Assembly (NCBI GenBank): GCA_036399495.1
Contig: DASWMZ010000079.1
Span: 1-64,000, forward strand
Length of the DNA stretch: 64,000 nucleotides
DNA from: Paradesertivirga sp036399495
GTDB lineage: Bacteria > Bacteroidota > Bacteroidia > Sphingobacteriales > Sphingobacteriaceae
Reading direction: 5' to 3'
This document shows positions 16,447 through 25,220 of this stretch, piece by piece (positions within the stretch are counted from its first letter, which is position 1; each line of letters begins with the position of its first letter). A program made the position numbers and the translations under genes. The notes below the pieces were generated by a model that was not told where the DNA came from, did no database searches, and saw only the letters and a list, made by a program, of their open reading frames with translations.

Positions 16447-16929
16447 TCAAAACCAACTGATAACCCACTCCAAAACTTTCCAAATCGCAAATAGAAAAGC
16501 GATAAACATGATAGTCAAAACGATTAACGCTGTTACCCAAACACCTTTACCACTACCCTGATGCCGGCCTTCTTCGTAATGTTCTTTTAAAAGACGGATG
16601 TTTTTGGAGTTTGCTTTATAGGTAAAGTCAAAAACTTGTCCGAGGATTGGAATAGCGCCAATAGTTAAATCCAGTATTGCATTCACGGCCATAAGTGCAA
16701 CAATCTTTCCACTTGCTCCGTTCTTCGCCATCGTTAAAATTAACGCTGCAGATAGGGCAAATCCAGATAGATCTCCCGCAATGGGAATAAAATTTAAAAT
16801 CGGATCTAATCCAAACCTAAAGTTTGTTCCGGGAATCCGGAAGCGTTCATCAAGTAAATAAGCAATTTGCTCTACCCACTTTAGTTTGCCGGTAAGCTTT
16901 ACCTGCTCTGGTTTATTCTTAATCATCAT
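16447..16929 (-). CDS. DUF4112 membrane protein
   Basis: 160 residues. The family signature is clear: YLLDERFRIPGTNFRFGLDP followed by IPIAGDLSGFALSA, then hydrophobic helices and a C-terminal membrane segment (VTALIVLTIMFIAFLFAIW). The function of DUF4112 proteins is not known. Its start codon shares bases with the stop of the upstream CvpA-CAP gene (overlap at 16929), so the two are coupled. Confidence 0.88.
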   Translation of the reverse strand: MMIKNKPEQVKLTGKLKWVEQIAYLLDERFRIPGTNFRFGLDPILNFIPIAGDLSGFALSAALILTMAKNGASGKIVALMAVNAILDLTIGAIPILGQVFDFTYKANSKNIRLLKEHYEEGRHQGSGKGVWVTALIVLTIMFIAFLFAIWKVLEWVISWF

Positions 16930-17882
16930 TAGTCTCTAAAGTTTTGTGTAACCATTATTCCGTAAATATTACCGTCAAGTATACCAATACCTACGCGGCC
17001 AAAAGATTTATGTAAAATATTAGCCCGGTGTCCAGGAGAATTCATTAGACCTGTATGTGCCAGGGAAAGTGTTTGCGCAAGAGCCAGGTTTTCTCCTGCA
17101 GCTCTAAACGTGATTTTCCCCTCCTTCAATCTGTCAAACGGAGTGGCACCTTCTGGGCTTATATGCGAAAAGTAACTTCTTGAAAACATATCGTTTGAAT
17201 GTTTTCGGGCGACAGGAGTGATCTCAGGATCTGCTTTTAACGGTTTTAGTCCTGCGGCCTGTCGCTCCCTATTTACAAGCACCAGCATTTTTGCTTCAAG
17301 ATCCGGACGTGGTTTAGCATTTTTGATAGTAAAAGGAAGCTTGATGGTTTTTTCCGAATGAGGCTTTCTAATAACATTGGTAAGCGATCGATTAACATCA
17401 TGAAGCACAGGATCAAACTTCGTTTCGGCATATTCAATACCTCGGGATAACCTTGCCACGATCTTGCTTTTTTCTGCTTCACTGCGCATGCCTTCAGACA
17501 GTGGAATAGAGGATATAAGCAGCGTTGCTATCATAGCGTATAAGATCCCGTTGATAAATCCCGGAAAAATACCAAACGCTTTATTGATCTGTTTTTTGTG
17601 GGTCTGTAACGGAATATGCTTCAACGCTAATTGGGCAAGCTGGCTTAAAATAATTCTGATAGCGATTAGTGAGAAGAGAAATCCGATAAGAATATTCCAG
17701 GTATTTCCGGGCAATAAATAGTTGTCAAAAAAAGAAGCAATGTAACGGTAAACTAAAAAGGTTAAAATTAATCCGCCAAGCCAGCATGCTAAATCGATTA
17801 GGCCTAGAATAAAGCCTTTCTGTGTTCCAATCCAAATGAACAACATCACGAGCACACAAAGAAGGACATCAACGTAGTTCAT
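16929..17882 (-). CDS. CvpA-family membrane protein fused to an extracytoplasmic CAP (SCP) domain
   Basis: 317 residues. The N-terminal half (1-125) is a CvpA-like four-helix membrane domain (MNYVDVLLCVLVMLFIWIGT, GLIDLACWLGGLILTFLVY, GIFPGFINGILYAMIATLL). After a charged linker the C-terminal half (about 195-315) is a CAP/SCP/PR1 domain: MLVLVNRERQAAGLKPL, HSNDMFSRSYFSHISPEG, FRAAGENLA and GLMNSPGHRANIL hold the conserved His/Glu cavity residues. CvpA is linked to envelope function and colicin V export in E. coli; CAP domains bind or cut ligands outside the cell. The fusion suggests a membrane-anchored envelope sensor or scaffold. Confidence 0.9.
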   Translation of the reverse strand: MNYVDVLLCVLVMLFIWIGTQKGFILGLIDLACWLGGLILTFLVYRYIASFFDNYLLPGNTWNILIGFLFSLIAIRIILSQLAQLALKHIPLQTHKKQINKAFGIFPGFINGILYAMIATLLISSIPLSEGMRSEAEKSKIVARLSRGIEYAETKFDPVLHDVNRSLTNVIRKPHSEKTIKLPFTIKNAKPRPDLEAKMLVLVNRERQAAGLKPLKADPEITPVARKHSNDMFSRSYFSHISPEGATPFDRLKEGKITFRAAGENLALAQTLSLAHTGLMNSPGHRANILHKSFGRVGIGILDGNIYGIMVTQNFRD

Positions 17883-18036
17883 TAGTAATTGAACAAATTT
17901 TGTTACAGCAAGTTCTGACTATCTTGAAATGGGATATAAAAAGGTCGTGGCTAAGTAAGCTTACAGCGACTTAAATTATGTTAGTGGTATCAATTCAAGA
18001 GGTTTGTTAAAGAAATGTTAAATATTTTAAAATAAG

Positions 18037-18068
18037 TTTGCATAATTGGTAATCATCTTTTATATTTA
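18037..18068 (+). promoter_or_regulatory. Strong Bacteroidota-type promoter without a coding gene
   Basis: TTTG at 18037-18040, exactly 20 bp, then TATATTTA at 18061-18068 (7 of 8 matches to TAnnTTTG). Transcription would start near 18075 and meets a terminator about 20-60 nt later. Confidence 0.55.
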
Positions 18069-18074
18069 CATCAG

Positions 18075-18132
18075 GTTTATAATTGGTTAGTTAAAGGTCT
18101 CCATCCTCCCCGTTTGGAGGCCTTCTTTTTTT
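18075..18132 (+). ncRNA. Candidate small RNA, about 58 nt
   Basis: The segment between the promoter at 18037-18068 and the terminator hairpin at 18096-18122 contains no reading frame. The hairpin loop is C-rich (TCCTCCCCG). It lies in a 386-bp gap between the divergent CvpA-CAP gene and the stress-protein gene, which has its own later promoter. A leader attenuator is less likely because the next promoter lies downstream of the terminator. Confidence 0.4.
18094..18132 (+). terminator. Rho-independent terminator
   Basis: GGTCTCCA (18096-18103) pairs with TGGAGGCC (18115-18122), one G-T pair, followed by TTCTTTTTTTTC. No upstream coding gene on this strand uses it. Confidence 0.7.
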
Positions 18133-18206
18133 CTCAGGTCCCTAATTTATCTTGCTGATTCCCATTGTTTTTATCTGATATTTTCAAAAAGCGAAAACTA
18201 CCTGCT

Positions 18207-18214
18207 TACATTTG
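18207..18214 (+). promoter_or_regulatory. Bacteroidota -7 element for the stress-like protein
   Basis: TACATTTG fits TAnnTTTG and lies 53 bp upstream of the ATG at 18268. The first in-frame start at 18238 would be close to the transcription start, so 18268 is preferred. Confidence 0.55.
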
Positions 18215-18267
18215 CGTTGCTTTAGTACGCAAGTTATTTGCATAACAATTATCAAAAACTATCAATT

Positions 18268-18801
18268 ATGGAAAACACATCAAACACAGATCAGCGTATG
18301 CTGACTGGAATGTTCAAAGACAGACAGAGTGCAGAAAATGCCTACAACTCATTAAGTTCAAGGGGCTATAGCCATGACGATGTTAATTTAATGATGTCTG
18401 ATGAAACCCGTAAAAAGCATTTTGAAAACAGTGATCAGGATTCTGATCTTGGAAATAAAGCCCTTGAAGGTGCTGGTACAGGTTCTGCCATAGGTGGAAC
18501 AGCAGGTGCTGTTATAGGTGCCATTGCGGCGATTGGAACAGCTGTTGCAATACCAGGATTAGGTTTAGTTGTTGCAGGACCAATAGCAGCTGCTTTAGCT
18601 GGAGCTGGAGCTGGTGGTTTAACCGGTGGTATAGTAGGAGCTTTAATTGGTTCTGGTATTCCGGAAGACCGTGCAAAACATTATGAGTCTGGCATTAAAG
18701 AAGGCGGTATCGTAATGGGCGTTAAGCCTCGTACAGACGAAGACGCTGAATATCTTGAAAATCAGTGGAGAGATAATAGAGGTGAACATATTTACCGCTA
18801 G
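18268..18801 (+). CDS. General-stress-protein-17M-like protein with glycine-zipper core
   Basis: 177 residues from the ATG at 18268 (MENTSNTDQRML). Residues about 8-50 (TGMFKDRQSAENAYNSLSSR, then GYSHDDVNLMMSDETRKKHF) resemble the GSP17M/YflT N-terminal domain. The middle (about 65-135) is almost entirely Gly/Ala/Ile with repeated GxxxG spacing, a glycine-zipper membrane-inserting segment. The C terminus (RAKHYESGIKEGGIVMGVKP, then DEDAEYLENQWRDN) returns to the stress-family pattern. It is probably a stress-induced protein; the localisation is uncertain. It is followed by a clear terminator. Confidence 0.8.
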   Translation: MENTSNTDQRMLTGMFKDRQSAENAYNSLSSRGYSHDDVNLMMSDETRKKHFENSDQDSDLGNKALEGAGTGSAIGGTAGAVIGAIAAIGTAVAIPGLGLVVAGPIAAALAGAGAGGLTGGIVGALIGSGIPEDRAKHYESGIKEGGIVMGVKPRTDEDAEYLENQWRDNRGEHIYR

Positions 18802-18820
18802 TATTAATAAATTAAAACAA

Positions 18821-18848
18821 AAAAGTCTGCCTTAACGGCGGACTTTTT
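18821..18848 (+). terminator. Rho-independent terminator
   Basis: AAAAGTCTGCC pairs with GGCGGACTTTT (one G-T pair) around TTAAC and ends in six T, 20 bp after the stress-protein stop. The A run before the stem would also allow use by the convergent gene. Confidence 0.8.
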
Positions 18849-18873
18849 TGCTTTATCGAGGCGGCAGAATTTC

Positions 18874-19101
18874 CTAAAAATAATGCTCTTCGATCTTTGT
18901 AATTAATTCCTCAACTTCTTCGGGTCTTATACTCCCATCGTCTAATAGTTCCCAGGCTTTCTTATCGGTATATATCAACCTGCAAAGCTCCGACCCGTTT
19001 TTGACCAGATGAAAAACACTTTTATCGATACATTCATCAGGTATTACCAGTACTTCTTGTTCGGTGCTGTCTAATTCGGTTATTATTTTAAAGCTTTCCA
19101 T
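18874..19101 (-). CDS. Small hypothetical protein
   Basis: 75 residues from the ATG at 19101 (MESFKIITELDSTEQEVLVI). The open frame continues upstream to 19173, but those 24 residues are Arg/Cys/Trp-rich and not protein-like. Acidic, soluble, with predicted beta strands (KIITEL, EVLVIPDE, SVFHLVKNGSELCRLIY) and a C-terminal helix (PEEVEELITKIEEHYF). It resembles the small protein at 16116 in layout. No family was recognised. Confidence 0.6.
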   Translation of the reverse strand: MESFKIITELDSTEQEVLVIPDECIDKSVFHLVKNGSELCRLIYTDKKAWELLDDGSIRPEEVEELITKIEEHYF

Positions 19102-19314
19102 AATCCACAAAATAGATCGACAATTACCACAAAAGTTATTCCTAAAATCTCCCACATTCCATCTGAATCTCACTTCTTCTTATTTGGGACCGAAACTAGA
19201 AGAGCTAATGACTAAATTGCGTCAATTATAAATGAATGAAACCATCATAAGCATTCCTATTAAAAACGAGATGAATATGCTTCTGATAGCATCATAGCCA
19301 TTAAAATATTCAGA

Positions 19315-19377
19315 TGAAACCTGCACGAGTTTGCCACTCACAAGCCGAGATGAGAAACTCATGCAAGCATCATCACC
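19315..19377. repeat. Hairpin repeat, copy 2
   Basis: Related to 15311-15372. Here the palindrome is ATGAG-AAA-CTCAT (19350-19362), a different stem sequence in the same position. It lies about 25 bp upstream of gapA. Confidence 0.6.
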
Positions 19378-19399
19378 CATTAAAAAATAATATTGTCTG

Positions 19400-20416
19400 A
19401 TGAAAATTGCTATAAACGGCTTTGGAAGAATTGGCCGAACAGTTTTTCGTATCTTTCAACAACGGCAGCAGATTGAAGTTGTAGCCATAAATGACATAGG
19501 CGATGCGGGAACCCTTGCTCATCTGGTAAAGTACGACTCAGTACATGGGCCAGCAGAATTTTCGGTGCAAGCAGGGACAAACACCTTGATTGTAAATGGC
19601 AGGGAGATTCCTCTTCTTTCAGAAAAAGATCCCGGTCAATTGCCCTGGAAGGCATTAGGAGTTGATGTTGTTATCGAATCCACTGGGAAATTTACCACGC
19701 GCGATCAAGCCGCCTTGCACCTACAGGCCGGAGCCAGGCAGGTGATTTTATCGGCTCCATCTTCAGATAAAAATGTGGCGTCAATTGTTCTAGGGGTTAA
19801 TGATCAGGATATTGATCTAAACGAGACGATAATATCAAATGCCTCCTGTACCACCAACAATATCGCTCCAATTATTAAAGTATTGGAAGATAATTGGGGC
19901 ATTGTAAACGGCTATATCACTACCGTTCACTCCATGACCGGCGATCAAAATTTGCACGACGGTCCGCATAAAGACCTACGTAGAGCACGAGCTGCCGGCT
20001 CTTCGATTATTCCTACAACTACAGGTGCCGCCAAAGCAATCACCAATATATTTCCAAGCCTGGAAGGCAAACTTGGCGGAGCCGGAATTAGGGTGCCTGT
20101 TCTAAATGGTTCGTTAACAGATTTTACCTGCACGCTGAAAGCTAAACCTACGGTTGAGGAAATAAATGCTGCCTTTAAAGCAGCTTCAGAAACTTTTTTT
20201 AAGGGTATCGTTCAATACACTGAAGATCCGATTGTTTCTGTTGATATAATTGGTAACCCTCATTCTTGTGTCTTTGACTCACTTCTAACCTCGGTTGTGG
20301 GCGGAATAACGAAAGTTGTGGGTTGGTACGATAATGAGTATGGCTACTCAAGCCGACTTGCTGATTTGGTAGAGAAAATCGATCAGTTGAAGAATACCAA
20401 GACCCATTCTTGGTGA
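19400..20416 (+). CDS. gap: Glyceraldehyde-3-phosphate dehydrogenase, type I
   Basis: Glycolytic/gluconeogenic enzyme oxidising glyceraldehyde-3-phosphate to 1,3-bisphosphoglycerate. 338 residues: Rossmann motif INGFGRIGR, Asp32 in AINDIGD (favouring NAD), catalytic Cys150 in SNASCTTNN, His177 in TTVHSMTGDQ, and the C-terminal WYDNEYGYSSRL. The sequence is complete. It stands alone between a hypothetical gene and the cbb3 oxidase operon. A genome may carry more than one GAPDH, so whether this is the main glycolytic isozyme cannot be told here. Confidence 0.97.
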   Translation: MKIAINGFGRIGRTVFRIFQQRQQIEVVAINDIGDAGTLAHLVKYDSVHGPAEFSVQAGTNTLIVNGREIPLLSEKDPGQLPWKALGVDVVIESTGKFTTRDQAALHLQAGARQVILSAPSSDKNVASIVLGVNDQDIDLNETIISNASCTTNNIAPIIKVLEDNWGIVNGYITTVHSMTGDQNLHDGPHKDLRRARAAGSSIIPTTTGAAKAITNIFPSLEGKLGGAGIRVPVLNGSLTDFTCTLKAKPTVEEINAAFKAASETFFKGIVQYTEDPIVSVDIIGNPHSCVFDSLLTSVVGGITKVVGWYDNEYGYSSRLADLVEKIDQLKNTKTHSW

Positions 20417-20555
20417 GCTACGCAGCATAAGCTCCTGCTCTCCAACCATAACGGGAAAATTAAGAAAAAGTGACGAAGATCAGCTTTTCTTAAAACCTGC
20501 ATCACGCAGCAGCAACCCCGCCGGTTATAATTTTACAAGCGGAAATAATTCAATT

Positions 20556-22703
20556 ATGCAGCTTGAAAAATTTAATTACGACAACAAGATTGTACGTGAC
20601 TTTGGTATTGCCACAATAGTATGGGGCATTATTGGTATGACAGTGGGCTTACTGGTTGCCATACAGTTGTTTTCGCCCTCCTTTAACATGGGAAACCAGT
20701 ACACTACCTTCGGCCGCATAAGACCCCTGCACACCAATGCAGTAATTTTCGCCTTTGTGGGTAACGGTATTTTCATGGGCGTCTACTATTCGCTTCAACG
20801 ATTGCTCAAAGCACGGATGTTTAGCGATGCGCTCAGCAAAATTCATTTTTGGGGTTGGCAGCTCATTATCGTTTCGGCTGTGATCACGCTGCCACTTGGA
20901 TTAACCACATCACATGAATACGCCGAGCTTGAATGGCCGATCGATATTGCCATCACAATCATCTGGGTAGTTTTCGGTGTTAACATGTTTGGTACAATTA
21001 TAAAGCGGCGCGAGCAGCACATGTACGTGGCTATCTGGTTTTACATCGCCACTTTCGTAACTATTGCGATATTACATCTCGTCAATTCATTTCAGCTGCC
21101 AATTTCCGCATTCAAAAGTTATTACTGGTATGCGGGTGTACAGGATGCCTTGGTGCAATGGTGGTACGGGCACAATGCAGTAGCATTCTTCTTAACCACG
21201 CCATACTTGGGAATGATGTATTATTTCCTTCCTAAAATGGCCAACCGGCCGGTTTATTCTTATAAACTTAGCATCCTTCACTTTTGGTCTCTAATCTTCA
21301 TTTATATATGGGCTGGCCCTCACCATTTACTTTACACATCCTTGCCGGGATGGGCTCAATCTCTTGGTGTGGTATTTTCAGTGATGCTTATTGCACCGAG
21401 CTGGGGCGGTATGATAAATGGTTTATTAACGCTTCGCGGAGCTTGGGATAAAGTCCGTGACGATGCCATTTTGAAATTTATGGTGGTTGGTCTTACCGCT
21501 TATGGAATGGCCACTTTTGAAGGGCCGATGCTTTCCTTTAAGCAAATAAATGCTATTGCACATTATACCGACTGGATAGTTGCACACGTACACGTTGGTG
21601 CCTTAGGCTGGAACGGGTTTTTAACCTTCGCCATTTTATACTGGATCATTCCGCGTATTTATCAAACCGAACTCTATTCCAAAAAATTGCTTGGTTTCCA
21701 TTTCTGGATAGGCCTTTTCGGGATCTTATTTTATGCCGTTCCGATGTATTGGGCCGGATTCACCCAAGGGTTGATGTTAAAAGAATTCACACCCGAAGGC
21801 ATGTTGAAGTATCCCAGCTTCTGGGAATCGGTTCTCCAGATATTGCCAATGCACCGCTTAAGATCTATTGGTGGAGGTTTATATCTGATCGGGGCGATTG
21901 TGATGGCTTATAATCTGGCCAAAACGATGATGAAAGGCACGCTCCTGGCAAATGAAGCTGCAGAAGCCATGCCGCTTGCACCGGTTTTTGTCCCTCACGC
22001 AGGCGATAAAACATGGCATAGAAAGTTGGAGCGCAAACCGATGACTTTCCTTGTGCTTTCACTAATTGTGATTCTGATTGGTGGAATGATCGAAATGATG
22101 CCAACGTTTCTTATCTCCTCGAATATTCCAACTATCTCTAGTGTGAAACCTTATTCCCCATTAGAACTTCAGGGGCGGGATCTTTATATCCGTGAAGGAT
22201 GTGTAAACTGCCACTCTCAAATGATTCGGCCTTTCCGTTCAGAAACAGAACGCTACGGCGATTACAGTAAAGCAGGTGAGTTTGTTTATGATCACCCGTT
22301 TCTATGGGGATCGAAGAGAACAGGCCCCGACTTACAGCGCGAAGGCGGCAAGTACTCAAACGCATGGCATTTTAATCACATGCTCGATCCAACTACCATG
22401 ACTCCGGGCAGTATTATGCCTCCTTACCCTTGGTTGATTGAGCAACAACTTGATATCAGTACTACGGCATCTAAAATTAAGGCGATGCGCACACTAGGGG
22501 TTCCATACGAAGATGGATTTGAAGACCGGGCAAATAAAAATTTGGAGGTACAAGCCAAAATGATTTCAGAAAATCTTGCGGTTGACAATATCAAAGTCCA
22601 AAGCGACCGGGAGATCATAGCGATCATAGCATACTTGCAGCGATTAGGTACAGACATTAAAGCAAAAGAAAGAGACGCATTTGCAAGTCAATCAGGCCAG
22701 TAA
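20556..22703 (+). CDS. ccoNO: cbb3-type cytochrome c oxidase, fused subunits I and II (CcoN-CcoO)
   Basis: 715 residues. The N-terminal ~480 residues are the catalytic heme-copper subunit with haem and CuB ligands: RIRPLHTNAVIFAF, WWYGHNAVAFFL, AGPHHLLYT and HYTDWIVAHVHVGALGW, in about 12 transmembrane helices. After a short linker one more helix (about 495-520) anchors the CcoO part, which carries one c-type haem site CVNCH (residues 549-553) and a distal Met (TPGSIMPPYPWL). The N-O fusion is usual in Bacteroidota. It is the high-affinity terminal oxidase for low oxygen. It is first gene of the cco operon; a TAATTTTA element lies just upstream. Confidence 0.97.
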   Translation: MQLEKFNYDNKIVRDFGIATIVWGIIGMTVGLLVAIQLFSPSFNMGNQYTTFGRIRPLHTNAVIFAFVGNGIFMGVYYSLQRLLKARMFSDALSKIHFWGWQLIIVSAVITLPLGLTTSHEYAELEWPIDIAITIIWVVFGVNMFGTIIKRREQHMYVAIWFYIATFVTIAILHLVNSFQLPISAFKSYYWYAGVQDALVQWWYGHNAVAFFLTTPYLGMMYYFLPKMANRPVYSYKLSILHFWSLIFIYIWAGPHHLLYTSLPGWAQSLGVVFSVMLIAPSWGGMINGLLTLRGAWDKVRDDAILKFMVVGLTAYGMATFEGPMLSFKQINAIAHYTDWIVAHVHVGALGWNGFLTFAILYWIIPRIYQTELYSKKLLGFHFWIGLFGILFYAVPMYWAGFTQGLMLKEFTPEGMLKYPSFWESVLQILPMHRLRSIGGGLYLIGAIVMAYNLAKTMMKGTLLANEAAEAMPLAPVFVPHAGDKTWHRKLERKPMTFLVLSLIVILIGGMIEMMPTFLISSNIPTISSVKPYSPLELQGRDLYIREGCVNCHSQMIRPFRSETERYGDYSKAGEFVYDHPFLWGSKRTGPDLQREGGKYSNAWHFNHMLDPTTMTPGSIMPPYPWLIEQQLDISTTASKIKAMRTLGVPYEDGFEDRANKNLEVQAKMISENLAVDNIKVQSDREIIAIIAYLQRLGTDIKAKERDAFASQSGQ

Positions 22704-22731
22704 AAGCTCATAAATATTAACACGTATCAAC

Positions 22732-22908
22732 ATGTTTAAGCAATTTTTAAGTAACGTAACCGGAACGAATATCTACCTCATTACTTCACTTTGGATATTC
22801 CTGATATTCTTTGTACTCGTAGCTATTATGCTCATTAAGGCAAATAAAAAGCATATCCAGTATATGAGTGAACTTCCATTAGATGATAATAAAGAAGAAG
22901 CCATATGA
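22732..22908 (+). CDS. ccoQ: CcoQ-like small membrane subunit
   Basis: 58 residues, starting MFKQFLSNVTGTNIYL and ending DDNKEEAI. One transmembrane helix (LITSLWIFLIFFVLVAIMLI) is followed by a basic, then acidic tail, as in CcoQ/FixQ. It lies between ccoNO and ccoP, 28 bp after the former, and its TGA overlaps the ccoP ATG (ATGA at 22905-22908). Identification is by position and shape, since CcoQ proteins are short and variable. Confidence 0.8.
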   Translation: MFKQFLSNVTGTNIYLITSLWIFLIFFVLVAIMLIKANKKHIQYMSELPLDDNKEEAI

Positions 22909-23780
22909 ACCGAGTGTTTTACATATTTTTATTCACCGCAATAAGCCAGGCTGTTTTTGCTCAGGATAAATCAGCGCAGCCAATAGGCACAGGTAATCTT
23001 CACCTCGACCTATTATTAATTGCGGCCTGCGTTTTGGCGCTGCTTGTTCTATGGGTGGCAGTAGTGTTTTTGAAAACGTTTAGAAAGCTTTCGCAGGAGA
23101 TTTTGAATCCAACTCCCTTCGTGCCAGAGATCCATAAGCAATTAGAATTCGATGAGTGGCTGGCTATTGAAAAGGCAAAACCGAGTATCTGGATCAAACT
23201 ATTAAGTCTGAAGCCACTTTCGGAAGAGGAGAATATGAAGCTGGAACACGAGTTTGACGGTATTGTTGAATTAAATAACCCGATACCGGCCTGGTTCAAC
23301 TGGCTGTTCTATACATCTATCGTGATCGCTATTGGCTATATGTTTTACTATCATGTGCTTGACTGGGGTAAGCTGCAGGATGAAGAATACCTTATAGAAG
23401 TACGTGTTGCAAAAGTCGCAAAAGACGCTTACCTGGCAAACACCGCAAATTTAATTGACGAAAACACTGTAAAAGAAAGCTCCGAAGCCGCTGTTATTGC
23501 AGAGGGCGCTGCAATCTACGCTACAAATTGTGTGGCTTGCCATGGCGATAAAGGTCAGGGAGTGGTAGGCCCGAACTTAGCAGACGAGTATTGGCTTCAT
23601 GGCGGTAAAGTTGGCAGCGTCTTTAAAACGATCAAATACGGTGTTCCGGAAAAAGGGATGATAGCGTGGGAGAAAACCTTGAGTCCTAAACAGATTTCCA
23701 GTGTTTCAAACTATATCAAGTCTTTGAAGGGAACTAATCCGGCAAATCCGAAAGCACCGCAAGGTGATAAAGAAGGTTGA
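22905..23780 (+). CDS. ccoP: cbb3-type cytochrome c oxidase subunit III (CcoP)
   Basis: 291 residues. A signal-like N terminus (MNRVFYIFLFTAISQAVFAQ), a membrane helix (LLLIAACVLALLVLWVAVVFL), a CcoP_N-type segment with a second helix (WLFYTSIVIAIGYMFYYHVL) and one cytochrome c domain at the C terminus. The haem motif is CVACH (residues 209-213), followed by GPNLADEYWLHGG and a distal Met in PEKGMIAW. Proteobacterial CcoP has two haems; the single-haem form is common in this phylum. It delivers electrons to CcoO/CcoN. Confidence 0.95.
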   Translation: MNRVFYIFLFTAISQAVFAQDKSAQPIGTGNLHLDLLLIAACVLALLVLWVAVVFLKTFRKLSQEILNPTPFVPEIHKQLEFDEWLAIEKAKPSIWIKLLSLKPLSEEENMKLEHEFDGIVELNNPIPAWFNWLFYTSIVIAIGYMFYYHVLDWGKLQDEEYLIEVRVAKVAKDAYLANTANLIDENTVKESSEAAVIAEGAAIYATNCVACHGDKGQGVVGPNLADEYWLHGGKVGSVFKTIKYGVPEKGMIAWEKTLSPKQISSVSNYIKSLKGTNPANPKAPQGDKEG

Positions 23781-23821
23781 TTTGACTTGTACACCGGCAG
23801 ATAAGATAAAGGAGGGCGAGC

Positions 23822-25219
23822 ATGGATGCGATAGATTTTAAAAATAAAGCAGAAGCTGACTCTAATTCACAAAGTGGAAGAAAATGGATTTATCCTAGAA
23901 TTATAAAGGGTAAGCTCTATCAGTTTAGAAACTGGCTAAGTTATTTTTTACTCCTCTTAATGTTCTCAGGGCCGTTTATTAAAATGAATGGCGAGCAGCT
24001 TATCCTTTTTAATATCCTCGAAAGAAAGTTTGTTTTTTTCGGGGTAATCTTTTGGCCGCAAGACTTCTATCTCTTCGTGTTGGCGATGTTAACTTTTATG
24101 GTTTTCATCATCTTGTTCACGGCGGTTTTCGGAAGGGTTTGGTGCGGCTGGGCCTGTCCACAAACCATTTTTATGGAAATGCTTTTCCGAAAAATTGAAA
24201 ACTGGATAGAAGGCGGTTGGGTTAAACAAAAGAAATTAAATGAGTCGGCGTTAACATTTGAAAAGGTTTGGAAAAAGGGCTTAAAGCACAGCTTATTCGC
24301 GTTGATATCATTCTTTATAGCCAATATCTTTCTGGCTTATATAATCGGAACAGACGAACTCATCAAAATCATCAGCGAACCTGTTGGCCAGCACTTGGTC
24401 GGTTTTAGTTCGATTACCCTCTTCACCATAATCTTTTATCTGGTTTTCGCCTATATCAGAGAACTGGTATGTACTGTAATTTGCCCTTATGGGCGATTGC
24501 AAGGTGTTTTATTAGACAATAAAAGTTTAATTGTTGCTTATGATTACGAGAGGGGAGAACCCAGGGGTAAAATTAATAAACACGTAGATGTTGCTGCTCC
24601 CCTGGGCGATTGTATCGATTGTAATGTATGTGTGCATGTTTGCCCAACCGGTATTGATATCCGAAAAGGGACCCAACTGGAATGCATTAACTGTACTGCT
24701 TGTATCGATGCCTGTGATATGGTTATGGAGAAAATCCACCGGCCAATTCGGCTTATTGGATTTAAATCCGAAAAGCAGATTAAAACCCGTGAAGCGTTTG
24801 GGTTTGGAAAGCGGGTTTATTGGTATTCGGCAATACTATTCATAATGGTGGCAGTTTTAACTACACTTATAATTCAACGTTCCGATATACAAGCAACAAT
24901 TCTACGTGCAGCAGGAACGCTTTATCAGGAACGGAAAGACGGAACAGTTAGTAATCTTTATAATGCCGAGCTGATAAACAAAACAGCTTTCCCGGTAGCG
25001 TTCACACTACAACCTGCCGAAGCGGACACCAGGATCGTTTACATTCAAAAGCAGGATAGCCTTCAAAAAGGAGAAAGCGTTAAACTAACCTTTTTTATAG
25101 TGAGAGCCCAAAAAGCTGTTTCAGAGTACAAATCTAATATCGAATTGGATGTACTTTTAAACGGGAAAGTTATAGACAAAGTGAAAACCACTTTTATTGC
25201 ACCACCAAATTTAAATTAG
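23822..25219 (+). CDS. ccoG: Cytochrome c oxidase accessory protein CcoG (ferredoxin-like)
   Basis: 465 residues. Four or more transmembrane helices in the N-terminal half include RVWCGWACPQTIFMEM (Cys motif at the membrane face) and VCTVICPYGRLQGVL. Two 4Fe-4S clusters follow (CIDCNVCVHVCPTGIDI and CINCTACIDACDMVM), then a last helix and an Ig-like periplasmic domain (about 360-465). CcoG is a copper-reducing maturation factor for cbb3 oxidase. It starts 42 bp after ccoP and ends directly before the ccoH-like gene. Confidence 0.95.
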   Translation: MDAIDFKNKAEADSNSQSGRKWIYPRIIKGKLYQFRNWLSYFLLLLMFSGPFIKMNGEQLILFNILERKFVFFGVIFWPQDFYLFVLAMLTFMVFIILFTAVFGRVWCGWACPQTIFMEMLFRKIENWIEGGWVKQKKLNESALTFEKVWKKGLKHSLFALISFFIANIFLAYIIGTDELIKIISEPVGQHLVGFSSITLFTIIFYLVFAYIRELVCTVICPYGRLQGVLLDNKSLIVAYDYERGEPRGKINKHVDVAAPLGDCIDCNVCVHVCPTGIDIRKGTQLECINCTACIDACDMVMEKIHRPIRLIGFKSEKQIKTREAFGFGKRVYWYSAILFIMVAVLTTLIIQRSDIQATILRAAGTLYQERKDGTVSNLYNAELINKTAFPVAFTLQPAEADTRIVYIQKQDSLQKGESVKLTFFIVRAQKAVSEYKSNIELDVLLNGKVIDKVKTTFIAPPNLN

Positions 25220-25220
25220 T

